A stretch of 64,000 bases of DNA, taken from positions 1,116,001 through 1,180,000 of the forward strand of contig NZ_PJMW01000002.1 in the NCBI RefSeq assembly GCF_002846365.1. Direction: 5' to 3'. Position 1 is the stretch's first letter. Each line of letters begins with the position of its first letter. Under the pieces are notes generated by a model that saw only the letters and a list, made by a program, of their open reading frames with translations, ran no database searches and was not told the DNA's origin. Below are positions 36,748-46,364 of the stretch, in pieces. This DNA comes from Nocardia fluminea (GTDB taxonomy: Bacteria; Actinomycetota; Actinomycetes; Mycobacteriales; Mycobacteriaceae). The position numbers and the translations under genes are program-made.

Positions 36748-37524
36748 TTAGTTGTTCGTGTTGGCGGCGTCCAGGAAGGCGGGGCGTTCGCCGCCGCCGT
36801 GGACGAGTAGGGCGGCGCCGGTGATGTGGGTGGCCAGGGGGGAAGCCAGGAACAGTGCCGCGTTGCCTACGTCGGCGGGGTTGGCGAGGCGGCCTAGGGG
36901 GACGGTTTTGGCTACGGCGGCTACGCCGTCGGCGTCGCCGTAGTGCAGGTGGCTCAGTTCGGTTTCCACGGGGCCTACGACGACGGAGTTGAGCCGGACT
37001 TTCGGGGCCCATTCGACGGCCAGCGAGGAGACCAGGTTGTCCAGGCCCGCCTTGGCCGCGCCGTAGGCGGCGGTGCCGGGCGAGGGGCGATGGCCGCTGA
37101 CGCTGGTGATCATGACGATCGAGCCGCCCGCGTCCTGCTTCTGCATCAGCGCGTTGGCCTGCTGCGAGATCAGCAGGGGCGCGAGCAGATTCAGTTCGAC
37201 GATCTTGCTGTGGAATTTGGGGCTCGCGGCGTCGGCCATCGCGAACGGCGCGCCGCCCGCATTGTTCACCACGTGGTCGATCCGGCCGTGTCTGGCGACG
37301 ATCTCGGCGAACATCGCCGCCACCGCGTCGACGTCGCGCACATCGCAGGTGAGGTGCTCGGTGCCGCGATCACCGACCGTGATGGGCTCGTCGGCCGGTC
37401 GGCGCGCGCAGGTCAGCACGGTCGCACCGGCGGCGAGGAAGGCCCGGCTGATACCGGCGCCGACGCCTCGGACGCCGCCTGTCACCAGAACGATCTGCTC
37501 GGAAAGGTCGATTTCTACAGCCAC
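36748..37524 (-). CDS. Short-chain dehydrogenase (Rv3549c type)
   Basis: 258 residues from GTG 37524. SDR with TGGVRGVGAG near residue 15, NNAG and YGAAKAG (YxxxK). It corresponds to Rv3549c by order (Rv3548c-Rv3549c divergent from echA20). The start lies within 12-30 bp of the KstR2-like palindrome at 37536-37553, so it is likely repressed by KstR2 together with echA20-ipdABC. The exact reaction in C/D ring breakdown is not known to me. Confidence 0.83.
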   Translation of the reverse strand: MAVEIDLSEQIVLVTGGVRGVGAGISRAFLAAGATVLTCARRPADEPITVGDRGTEHLTCDVRDVDAVAAMFAEIVARHGRIDHVVNNAGGAPFAMADAASPKFHSKIVELNLLAPLLISQQANALMQKQDAGGSIVMITSVSGHRPSPGTAAYGAAKAGLDNLVSSLAVEWAPKVRLNSVVVGPVETELSHLHYGDADGVAAVAKTVPLGRLANPADVGNAALFLASPLATHITGAALLVHGGGERPAFLDAANTNN

Positions 37525-37535
37525 CGTGTTAACCT

Positions 37536-37553
37536 ACCAAGCAATTGCTTGCT
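37536..37553. promoter_or_regulatory. KstR2-like operator between Rv3549c-like SDR and echA20
   Basis: ACCAAGCAATTGCTTGCT contains the perfect palindrome CAAGCAATTGCTTG. Two overlapping registers each match ANCAAGNNCTTGNT with one mismatch. It lies in the divergent promoter region. Confidence 0.78.
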
Positions 37554-37594
37554 TTGTCTCGGGTTCGCCGGGGCGCGCACGAGGAGACATCGCG

Positions 37595-38359
37595 ATGGGG
37601 ATAAACCGTCACACCGAAGCCGACGGGGTAGAGGTCGTCACAGTCGACTACCCGCCGGTCAACGCCCTGCCCTCGGACGGCTGGTTCGCACTGGCCGACG
37701 CCGTGCGGGCAGCGGGCCGCAACCAGGAGACCCGGGTGGTCGTGCTGCGCGCGGAGGGCCGCGGGTTCAACGCGGGCGTCGACATCAAGGAGATGAACGC
37801 CGACGTCGGCCACACCGCGCTGATCCGCGCGAACCACGGCTGCTTCGACGCCTTCGCCGCGGTCTACGACTGTGAGGTGCCCGTGGTCACCGCCGTGAAC
37901 GGCTTCTGTCTCGGCGGCGGCATCGGCCTGGTGGGCAACTCCGACGTCATCGTCGCTTCCGACGACGCCACCTTCGGCCTGCCCGAGGTGGACCGTGGCG
38001 CGCTCGGCGCCGCCACGCATCTGTCCCGGCTGGTCCCCCAGCATCTGATGCGCACCATGTTCTACACCGCGGGCAAGCTCACCGCCCAGCAGCTGCACCA
38101 CTTCGGCTCGGTGTACAAGGTGGTGCCGCGCGCCGAACTCGACGCCGCCGCGATGGACGTCGCGAAGAACATCGCGAACAAGGACGGCCGCGTGATCCGC
38201 GCCGCGAAACGCGCGCTCAACGGCATCGACGTGCAGGACGTGCACCGTTCCTACCGCTACGAACAGGGCTTCACGATGGAGCTCAACCTCGCCGGGGTCG
38301 CCGACGAGATCAGGGCGCGCTTCGACGACGACCTCGCCGCGCAGAAGAAGGAGAGCTGA
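37595..38359 (+). CDS. echA20: EchA20, ring D hydrolase (crotonase family)
   Basis: 254 residues from ATG 37595 with a GAGGAG ribosome site. Crotonase fold: FNAGVDIKEM (about 57-66) and NGFCLGGGIGLVGNSDVIVA (about 102-121) form the oxyanion hole. It matches Rv3550 by order. EchA20 is known to open ring D of the HIEC-CoA intermediate hydrolytically. First gene of the echA20-ipdA-ipdB-ipdC operon and divergent from the SDR pair across a KstR2-like site. Confidence 0.9.
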   Translation: MGINRHTEADGVEVVTVDYPPVNALPSDGWFALADAVRAAGRNQETRVVVLRAEGRGFNAGVDIKEMNADVGHTALIRANHGCFDAFAAVYDCEVPVVTAVNGFCLGGGIGLVGNSDVIVASDDATFGLPEVDRGALGAATHLSRLVPQHLMRTMFYTAGKLTAQQLHHFGSVYKVVPRAELDAAAMDVAKNIANKDGRVIRAAKRALNGIDVQDVHRSYRYEQGFTMELNLAGVADEIRARFDDDLAAQKKES

Positions 38360-38364
38360 AAACC

Positions 38365-39242
<878 letters not shown>

Positions 39243-39246
<4 letters not shown>

Positions 39247-40010
39247 ATTCCGCAGTACAGAGCGGACCCGTCACGCGCGCCGAAGTCTGTGTCGTCGCGG
39301 CGGCGGAGATCTTCCGCGGGGCGGGCGAGATCATGGCGAGCCCGATGTCGACGGTCACGACCATCGGCGCCCGGCTGGCCCGGCTCACCTTCGAACCCGA
39401 CCTGCTGCTGTCCGACGGTGAGGCGCTGTTCTTCGCCGAGGTTCCGGCGATCGGCGCGAAAGCTCCGGTCGAGGGCTGGATTCCGTTCTCGCGCGTGTTC
39501 GACGTGGTCGCCTCCGGCCGTCGCCATGTGGTGATGGGCGCCAACCAGATCGACCGGTTCGGCAACCAGAACCTGTCGGCCTTCGGTCCGCTGCAGCAGC
39601 CCACACGTCAGATGTTCGGTGTGCGTGGCGCGCCCGGCAACACCATCAACCACGCGACGAGCTACTTCGTGCCCCGGCACAACAATCGGGTGTTCGTCGA
39701 CAAGGTCGACATCATCTCCGGAATCGGTTACGACAGAATCGATCCCGAGAACCCGGCCTACCGGTTCCATCACCTGCACCGCGTGGTGACCAACCTGGGC
39801 GTGTTCGACTTCAACGGCCCTGACCACACTCTGCGCGCGCTGTCGCTGCACCCGGGCGTGAGCGCGTCCGAGGTCGCGGAGAACACCTCCTTCGAGATCG
39901 CCGAACTCGGTTCGGCGGGCGAGACCAGGCTGCCGACCGAGGAAGAGCTGCGGATCATCCGAACCGTGCTCGACCCCAAGGGCTTCCGGGAGAAGGAGGT
40001 GGCGGCGTGA
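39243..40010 (+). CDS. ipdB: IpdB, subunit of ring C hydrolase (CoA-transferase family)
   Basis: 255 residues from ATG 39243. Class I CoA-transferase beta-subunit fold (AAAEIFRGAGEIMASPMSTVTTIGARLARLT at the start, then a VMGANQIDRFGNQN segment). Rv3552 counterpart; forms the COCHEA-CoA hydrolase with IpdA. The reading frame is open far upstream but overlaps ipdA, and ATG 39243 is the coupled start. The stop overlaps an in-frame GTG (40007) of the ipdC frame. Confidence 0.92.
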
Positions 40011-40081
40011 GCGGTCAGCGGCCGGAGGAGGCAGCGGAGCGTAACCACGCAGGCCGCCCGAGCACGCCCGAAAGGAACAGC

Positions 40082-41167
40082 GTGAGCGGGCGCTTGCGGA
40101 CTCCGCTGACCGAGCTCGTCGGCATCGAGCACCCGGTCGTGCAGACCGGCATGGGCTGGGTCGCCGGTCCACGACTGGTCGCGGCCACCGCCAACGCGGG
40201 CGGACTCGGCATTCTCGCCTCGGCGACAATGACTTTCGAGGAACTCGAGGCGGCGGTCGCCAAGACCAAGTCGCTCACCGGCAAGCCCTTCGGCGTGAAC
40301 ATCCGCGCCGACGCCACCGACGCGGGCGAGCGCATCGAACTGCTCATCCGCGAACAGGTGCGCGTGGCGTCCTTCGCGCTCGCGCCCAAGAAAGATCTCA
40401 TCGCCAGGCTCAAAGACGCCGGTGTCGTGGTCGTGCCGTCGATCGGTGCGGCCAAGCACGCGGTGAAGGTGGCGTCCTGGGGCGCCGACGCGGTGATCGT
40501 GCAGGGCGGTGAGGGCGGTGGCCACACCGGCCCGGTCGCCACCACGCTGCTGCTGCCCTCGGTGCTCGACGCGGTGGATATCCCGGTGATCGCGGCGGGC
40601 GGTTTCTTCGACGGTCGCGGCCTGGCCGCCGCGCTGTCCTACGGCGCGGCCGGTGTCGCGATGGGCACCCGCTTCCTGCTCACCCAGGAGAGCACCGTTC
40701 CCGAGGCCGTGAAGCAGGAGTACCTGGCGCGCGGCCTGCAGGACACGGTGGTGTCGGTGAAGGTCGACGGCATGCCGCACCGGATGCTCAACACCGAACT
40801 GGTGACCAGGCTCGAGCACTCCGGCGGGTGGCGCGGCCTGTCGGCGGCGGTGTCGAACGCGGCCAAGTTCAAGAGCATGACCGGCATGAAATGGTCGACG
40901 CTGATGCGTGACGGTCTGGCCATGCGAAAGACCAAGGACCTCAGCTGGTCTCAGGTCGTGATGGCGGCGAACTCGGCGATGCTGACCAAGGCCGGACTCG
41001 TCGAGGGCCGCACCGACGCGGGCGTGCTGCCCGCGGGCCAGGTCACCGGCATCATCGACAGCCTGCCCACGGTGGCCGAGCTGATCGACGGAATCGTCGC
41101 CGACGCCCTCGCCCGGATCGAGGCGGTCTCGGCACTGACCATCGAGCCCGCCGCCGAGGCCCACTGA
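40082..41167 (+). CDS. ipdC: IpdC, NPD-like flavin oxidoreductase
   Basis: 361 residues from GTG 40082. 2-nitropropane-dioxygenase/enoyl-reductase-like FMN TIM barrel with PVVQTGMGWVAGPRLV at the start, GGEGGGHTG (about 145) and AAGGFFDGRGLAAALSYGAAGVAMGTRF for FMN phosphate binding. It agrees closely with Rv3553. IpdC acts in C/D ring degradation at the level of HIEC-CoA. GTG 40082 matches the family N-terminus (RLRTPLTELVGIEHP) and has AAAGGAA upstream. GTG 40007 overlaps the ipdB stop with a strong AAGGAGG and would add 25 residues, so both starts are possible. A terminator follows at 41258. Confidence 0.9.
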   Translation: MSGRLRTPLTELVGIEHPVVQTGMGWVAGPRLVAATANAGGLGILASATMTFEELEAAVAKTKSLTGKPFGVNIRADATDAGERIELLIREQVRVASFALAPKKDLIARLKDAGVVVVPSIGAAKHAVKVASWGADAVIVQGGEGGGHTGPVATTLLLPSVLDAVDIPVIAAGGFFDGRGLAAALSYGAAGVAMGTRFLLTQESTVPEAVKQEYLARGLQDTVVSVKVDGMPHRMLNTELVTRLEHSGGWRGLSAAVSNAAKFKSMTGMKWSTLMRDGLAMRKTKDLSWSQVVMAANSAMLTKAGLVEGRTDAGVLPAGQVTGIIDSLPTVAELIDGIVADALARIEAVSALTIEPAAEAH

Positions 41168-41536
41168 CCCGGAGCCGCACCCGGCTCCCGCCACGAGCTC
41201 GCCCCCGATCTTCGGCCCAGAGCCTGCCGTCGGTCCCCCGGGGCGATCGAACACCGAACCCGGTGCCCCACTCACGAGGTGCGGCATCGGGTTCAGTGCT
41301 TTTCGGCTCAGCACGTCTCGTGGCGGCGACACGCGCGCGAAGCCACCGCCTACAGCGCCCGGTCGCCTAAAGTTTGCCGGACATCGACATCGCAGCGGGA
41401 GGTCGCGTGGACGCCGAGTGTCAACGGCAGGTCCGGGCCTCGCAGGTGCCGAGATGCGAGGTGATAGCCGTCGTTGCCACCGCCTCCTCGGCCCGCGTCC
41501 GCCCCATCGCCAGCACCGAGCCGGAGGAATAGCGCG
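41168..41536. other. Intergenic region between ipdC and arcD
   Basis: The 369 bp contain the ipdC terminator hairpin (41258-41296) and presumably the arcD promoter in the right half. I see no gene, no Kst box and no recognised riboswitch. Confidence 0.5.
41258..41296. terminator. Terminator after ipdC
   Basis: A 16-bp stem with two weak positions (41258-41273 with 41281-41296), 7-nt loop, followed by CAGTGCTTTT. Confidence 0.7.
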
Positions 41537-42976
41537 ATGACAGCCTCGGAACAGACCGCGACCAAGAAGATGCCGTTGCTGACCTTGTCGGCGATGGTGG
41601 TCGGCTCCATGGTCGGCGCTGGCGTGTTCTCGCTGCCGCGCAACTTCGGGCAGGCCACCGGCGGGTTCGGCGCGATCATCGCCTGGACGATCGCCGGCAC
41701 CGGGATGTTGATGCTGGCGTTCGTCTTCCAGTCGCTGGCCGTGCGTAAACCGGACCTCGACGCCGGTGTCTACGCCTACGCGAAGGCCGGCTTCGGTGAG
41801 TACCTCGGTTTCTTCTCCGCGTTCGGGTACTGGGCGAGCGCCTGTGTCGGCAATGTCAGCTACTGGGTGCTGATCAAATCCACCCTCGGGCAGGTGCTGC
41901 CCATCTTCGGCGAGGGCAACACCGTGCCCGCGGTGCTGCTGTCGACGGTGTGCATCTGGGGTTTCCATTTCATGGTGCTGCGCGGGGTCCAGGAGGCCGC
42001 CGCCATCAACCAGATCGTCACCGTGGCCAAGCTGGTGCCGATCCTGGTGTTCATCGTGGTGCTGTTGTTCTTCTTCGACCCCGGTGTCTTCGCGGACAAC
42101 TTCTGGGGCGGCGACGCGTATTCCGAATCGCTGGTCGAACAGGTGCGCTCGACCATGTTGGTGACAGTCTTCGTGTTCCTCGGCATCGAGGGTGCGAGCG
42201 TGTATTCCCGGTACGCGCGCAAGCGCGAGGACATCGGTCGTGCCACGGTGCTCGGATTCCTCAGCGTGCTGGCCATCTTCGCGTCGGTGACCATGGTGTC
42301 GTTCGGGATCATGCCGCGTGACGAACTGGCCGTGGCGCAGCAGCCGTCGATGTCGCCGGTCTTCGAATCCGCCGTCGGCACCTGGGGTGCCTGGTTCATC
42401 AGTATCGGACTGATCATCTCGGTCCTCGGCGCCTACCTGGCCTGGACGCTGATGGCCGCGGAGGTGTTGTTCGTGGCGGCGAAGGACCGGGACATGCCGT
42501 CGTTCCTGGCCCGCGTCAATGCCGCGAATGTGCCGGTGGTGGCGATGATCTTCACCACCGTGCTGATCCAGATCGTGCTGGTCACCACGCTGTTCTCCGA
42601 CGACGCGTTCACCTTCACCCTCAAGCTGTGCAGTTCGCTGTCGCTGGTGCCGTACCTGCTGGCCGCCGCCTACGCGCTCAAGCTCGCCTACACCAGGGAG
42701 ACCTACGAGCGGATCCAGCCGGGCGACCGCACCAAAGAGCTCGTCATCGCCTTCGTCGCCACCTTTTACACCGCGTTCATGCTGGTCGCGGCCGGACTCG
42801 AATTCCTGCTCCTGTCGTGCATCATCTACGCGCCCGGCACGATCCTGTTCGCCCTGACTCGCCGGGAGGCGGGCAAGCGGGTCTTCTCACCGTGGGAGGC
42901 GGTCATGTTCGCGGCGGTCGCCCTCGGCGCCGTCATCGGCATCGTCGGTCTGGCGACCGGCGCCATCTCGATCTGA
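41537..42976 (+). CDS. arcD: Arginine/ornithine antiporter (ArcD, APC family)
   Basis: 479 residues. Amino-acid/polyamine/organocation permease with about 12 transmembrane helices; the APC helix 1 motif appears as SAMVVGSMVGAGVFSLP near residue 18. With arginine deiminase directly downstream it is most likely the arginine/ornithine exchanger ArcD. ATG 41537 has GGAGG nine bases upstream. The neighbouring sterol genes share no obvious function with it. Confidence 0.85.
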   Translation: MTASEQTATKKMPLLTLSAMVVGSMVGAGVFSLPRNFGQATGGFGAIIAWTIAGTGMLMLAFVFQSLAVRKPDLDAGVYAYAKAGFGEYLGFFSAFGYWASACVGNVSYWVLIKSTLGQVLPIFGEGNTVPAVLLSTVCIWGFHFMVLRGVQEAAAINQIVTVAKLVPILVFIVVLLFFFDPGVFADNFWGGDAYSESLVEQVRSTMLVTVFVFLGIEGASVYSRYARKREDIGRATVLGFLSVLAIFASVTMVSFGIMPRDELAVAQQPSMSPVFESAVGTWGAWFISIGLIISVLGAYLAWTLMAAEVLFVAAKDRDMPSFLARVNAANVPVVAMIFTTVLIQIVLVTTLFSDDAFTFTLKLCSSLSLVPYLLAAAYALKLAYTRETYERIQPGDRTKELVIAFVATFYTAFMLVAAGLEFLLLSCIIYAPGTILFALTRREAGKRVFSPWEAVMFAAVALGAVIGIVGLATGAISI

Positions 42977-43003
42977 GTCCGCCCGATCTCTCGAGGAGCA
43001 GAA

Positions 43004-44254
43004 ATGACTGGAACCCCCGCCCCCACGTTCGGCGTCCATTCCGAGGTCGGCACGCTGCGCAAGGTGCTGGTGTGCGCGCCCGGCCTGGCACACGAGCGGC
43101 TCACTCCGACCAATTGCGACGACCTGCTCTTCGACGACGTGCTGTGGGTCCAGAACGCCAAACGCGACCACTTCGATTTCATGACGAAGATGCGCGACCG
43201 CGGCGTCGAGGTGGTCGAGCTGCACAATCTGCTCGCCGAGACCCTCGCGGTGCCCGGCGCGAAGGACTGGATCCTCGATCGCAAGATCGTGGCCGACGAA
43301 GTCGGGCTGGGTCTGATCGACGACACCAGGGCCTACCTGGATTCGGTGGACGACCGCACCCTGGCCACCTACCTCATCGGCGGACTCGCGACCGCCGACC
43401 TGCCGCCCGACTTCCGTTCCGGCTACCTGGCGCTGGCACGCGAGCAGACCGGGGTGCGCGAGTATCTGATGCCACCGCTGCCGAACACCCTCTACACCCG
43501 CGACACCACCTGCTGGCTCTACGGCGGCGTCACGCTCAATCCGCTGTACTGGCCGGCCCGGCACGACGAGACGCTGCTGATGGCCGCGATCTACGCCTTC
43601 CATCCCGACTTCACCGGCGCGAAGGTCTGGTGGGGCGATCCCGAACGGGACTGGGGGCTGGCCACTTTCGAAGGTGGCGACGTGATGCCGGTCGGCAACG
43701 GGGTGGTCCTGGTCGGGATGAGCGAACGGACGTCGCGGCAGGCGATCACCCAGGTCGCGGCGGCGCTGTTCGAGGCCGGTGCCGCCGAGCGGGTGATCGT
43801 GGCCGGGATGCCGAAGCTGCGCTCGGCCATGCACCTCGACACGGTGTTCACCTTCGCCGACCGCGACCTGGTCACGGTGTTCCCCGACATCGTCTACGGC
43901 ATCCACCCGTTCTCCCTGCGGCCCAGCGACCGTGCGCCCGGTGTCGAGGTGATCGAGGAGACCGCGCCGTTCCTCGACGTGGTGGCCGCGTCACTGAACC
44001 TGCCGAAGCTGCGGGTGGTGGAGACCGGCGGCGGCTACTACGCCAACGAACGCCAGCAGTGGGACAGCGGCAACAACCTGGTCGCGGTGGAACCGGGCGT
44101 GGTGTTCGCCTACGACCGCAACACCCACACCAACGCGGCTCTGCGCAAGGAGGGCGTCGAGGTGATCACCATCGTCGGCGCCGAACTCGGGCGCGGGCGC
44201 GGCGGCGGACACTGCATGACCTGCCCCCTGATCCGCGACGCCGTGGAGTTCTGA
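43004..44254 (+). CDS. arcA: Arginine deiminase
   Basis: 416 residues, full length for ArcA. It has the [11 protein letters not shown] loop (about 224-234) and the C-terminal [10 protein letters not shown] with nucleophile Cys404, counterpart of Cys406 in the Pseudomonas enzyme. Converts arginine to citrulline and ammonia. 27 bp downstream of arcD, so one operon. arcB (ornithine carbamoyltransferase) and arcC (carbamate kinase) are not adjacent, so citrulline may be used otherwise or the genes lie elsewhere. Confidence 0.92.
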   Translation: MTGTPAPTFGVHSEVGTLRKVLVCAPGLAHERLTPTNCDDLLFDDVLWVQNAKRDHFDFMTKMRDRGVEVVELHNLLAETLAVPGAKDWILDRKIVADEVGLGLIDDTRAYLDSVDDRTLATYLIGGLATADLPPDFRSGYLALAREQTGVREYLMPPLPNTLYTRDTTCWLYGGVTLNPLYWPARHDETLLMAAIYAFHPDFTGAKVWWGDPERDWGLATFEGGDVMPVGNGVVLVGMSERTSRQAITQVAAALFEAGAAERVIVAGMPKLRSAMHLDTVFTFADRDLVTVFPDIVYGIHPFSLRPSDRAPGVEVIEETAPFLDVVAASLNLPKLRVVETGGGYYANERQQWDSGNNLVAVEPGVVFAYDRNTHTNAALRKEGVEVITIVGAELGRGRGGGHCMTCPLIRDAVEF

Positions 44255-44267
44255 GCGGGCGCGGCGG

Positions 44268-46283
44268 TCAGCGGGGACGCACCTCGACACGGTTGTCGTG
44301 GAACACCGCGCCGCCGCCGTAGTCCGCATCGCGCTCGGCGATCGTGGCGTTCACGGTGGCGCCGCCGGTGAACTTGGCCCAGCGGCCCTTGGTGGTACCG
44401 GCGACCCCGGGCCGTACCCGGTCCGATATCTCGGCGACGGCCTCGAAGGAGCCTCGATCGTTCGAGACGACCACGGCGGCCCCGTCGGCGATACCGCGCG
44501 CGGCGGCGTCATCGGGGTGCAGGGTGATGCTGGATTCGCCCGCGCGACGCCGCAATTCGGGGTTGGAGCCGAAGGTGCTGTTCAGGAAGTAGTGCGAGGC
44601 GGCGGAGATCAGCACCAGACCGTCACCGGAATCGGCGGGGGGCGTGTAGTCCGGCAGCGGGTCGTGGCCCGCCGATTGCGCTCTGGTGGAGACGAACTGG
44701 AGCTTGCCCGCGGGCACCGGGCCGGCCTGCACCTTGAGGAATCCGTCGGCTCTGAGCCGGTCGAGGTCGTAGCCCTTCAGCAGCTGCGCGGCCAACTCCT
44801 CGTCGGAGTCGTACAGTGCCGGTTCGGTCAGACCCAGCCGCTGCGACAGCCTGCGGAAAGTCTCTGTCGTGGAAAGACATTCGCCCGGCGGCGCGACGGC
44901 CGGCTCGTTCCAGATCAGGTAGAGGTGGCCGTAGCCGGCGAGCACGTCGAGGTGTTCGGGCTGCATCGTGGCGGGCAGCACGATGTCGGCGTAGTCGACG
45001 GTGTCGGTATCGAAGTGCTCGAGGACCACGGTGAACAGGTCCTCGCGCGAGAGCCCCTCGATCACGCGCCTCTGATCGGGATTCGAGCCGACCGGATTGG
45101 CCCCGATCACGAACAGCGCCTTCACCGGCGGCTCATCGGTTTCGAGCAGCGCTTCGCCGAGCCGGGTCATCGACAGCGTGCGAACCGGGTGCGGCAGCAG
45201 GTCGTCGCGGGTCAGCGCGGCGACGTCGAGCTCGAAGTGCCCGCTGGTCGAATAGTGCAGTCCCCCACCGGGAATCGCCCAGTCGCCGGTGACGCCGGGC
45301 AGGCAGGCGAGCACGCGCAGCGCCATCCCGCCACCGGCGTGGCGCTGCATGCCCTGCGAGGCGCGGATCGCGGTCGGCCTGGTGCGCGCGATGCGCTCAC
45401 CGAGCGCGACGATCCGATCCCGGGGAACGCCCGTGATCGCCGCGGTGCGTTCCGGCGTGAATTCGGCGATGCGGTCCCGGAATTCGGGCCAGCCCTCGGT
45501 GTGTTCGGCGATGAACTGCTCGTCCTGCGCGCCGAGCGAGACGATCACGTGCAGCAGACCGAGTGCCAGCGCCGCGTCGGTGCCGGGCAGCGGAGCGATG
45601 TGCTCGTCGCAGCGTTCGGAGGTCCTGGTGCGCACGGGGTCGATCGACACCAGGTACGCGCCGCTGTCCTGCACGAACTTCCACAGGTGATGGCCGGAGG
45701 TGAGCGGGTTGGTCCCCCACAGCAGGATCAGCTTCGACTGCGCGAAATCCTCGGGATCCATGCCGCCGGAGGTGCCGAGCGTATAGCGCAGCCCGGCGCC
45801 GCCGGCGACCGAGCAGATGGTCGGCGCGTGGTGCGACGCCCCGAGCAGGTTGAACATCCTGCGTCCCGGAAAGCCTTCCAGCCCTTGGAGATAGCCCAGG
45901 CTGCCGGTGCCGTGGAACGGCCAGATCGCCTCCCCACCGAACTCGTCGATGATGCCGGTGACGCGCGTGGTGATCTCGTCGAGCGCGGCGTCCCAGCTGA
46001 TCCGCTCGAACTGCCCCGACCCCTTCGGCCCCACGCGGCGCATCGGGTACCGGAGCCTGCCCGGTGCGCCGACCTGCTCGAGATACCGGTTCACCTTGAC
46101 GCACAGCGCGCCGCGGGTGACCGGATGCTCCTTGTTCCCGCGCAGCCCCGTGGCCACCCCGTCCTCGACGGTCACCACCCACGAGCACGCGTCGGGGCAG
46201 TCGAGCGGGCATGCACCGAGCACCTTCACCAGGCCATCATAGGTGGGATGAATTGCCCGCGTGGAGACCGGAGTGCCCGGCAC
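44268..46283 (-). CDS. Molybdopterin-dependent oxidoreductase (FdhF/BisC-like)
   Basis: 671 residues. N-terminal 4Fe-4S motif C25-x3-C29-x3-C33-x27-C61 (GACPLDCPDACSWVV), then Mo-bis-MGD oxidoreductase domains and a C-terminal molybdopterin dinucleotide-binding domain (about 565-671). Cys157 in APTICSVAGG may be the Mo ligand. It resembles the formate-dehydrogenase/thiosulfate-reductase-like proteins of aerobic actinobacteria whose substrate is unknown. No membrane or electron-transfer subunit is adjacent. The start is uncertain; GTG 46229 (VKVLGACPLDC) is an alternative. Converges with arcA; possibly an inserted unit inside the KstR2 block. Confidence 0.83.
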   Translation of the reverse strand: MPGTPVSTRAIHPTYDGLVKVLGACPLDCPDACSWVVTVEDGVATGLRGNKEHPVTRGALCVKVNRYLEQVGAPGRLRYPMRRVGPKGSGQFERISWDAALDEITTRVTGIIDEFGGEAIWPFHGTGSLGYLQGLEGFPGRRMFNLLGASHHAPTICSVAGGAGLRYTLGTSGGMDPEDFAQSKLILLWGTNPLTSGHHLWKFVQDSGAYLVSIDPVRTRTSERCDEHIAPLPGTDAALALGLLHVIVSLGAQDEQFIAEHTEGWPEFRDRIAEFTPERTAAITGVPRDRIVALGERIARTRPTAIRASQGMQRHAGGGMALRVLACLPGVTGDWAIPGGGLHYSTSGHFELDVAALTRDDLLPHPVRTLSMTRLGEALLETDEPPVKALFVIGANPVGSNPDQRRVIEGLSREDLFTVVLEHFDTDTVDYADIVLPATMQPEHLDVLAGYGHLYLIWNEPAVAPPGECLSTTETFRRLSQRLGLTEPALYDSDEELAAQLLKGYDLDRLRADGFLKVQAGPVPAGKLQFVSTRAQSAGHDPLPDYTPPADSGDGLVLISAASHYFLNSTFGSNPELRRRAGESSITLHPDDAAARGIADGAAVVVSNDRGSFEAVAEISDRVRPGVAGTTKGRWAKFTGGATVNATIAERDADYGGGAVFHDNRVEVRPR

Positions 46284-46318
46284 GCTGCGACGCTGGGATG
46301 TGACGGTGGACGAAGAAG

Positions 46319-46345
46319 GGTCCCCGGCGCAATCCGCCGGGGACC
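46319..46345. terminator. Hairpin between fadA6 and the molybdoenzyme gene
   Basis: An 11-bp stem (46319-46329 with 46335-46345) with a CAATC loop, 20 bp beyond the fadA6 stop on the minus strand. Confidence 0.75.
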
Positions 46346-46364
46346 ACGTGTTCGTAGTGCCGAG

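Noticed and set aside
41297..41536. Riboswitch or leader upstream of arcD
   Set aside because: No recognised aptamer pattern and no conserved hairpin series; left as an ordinary promoter region.
39770..41968. 732-residue open frame on the minus strand
   Set aside because: Antisense to ipdB, ipdC and the start of arcD; low-complexity His/Arg/Gly content typical of high-GC shadow frames.
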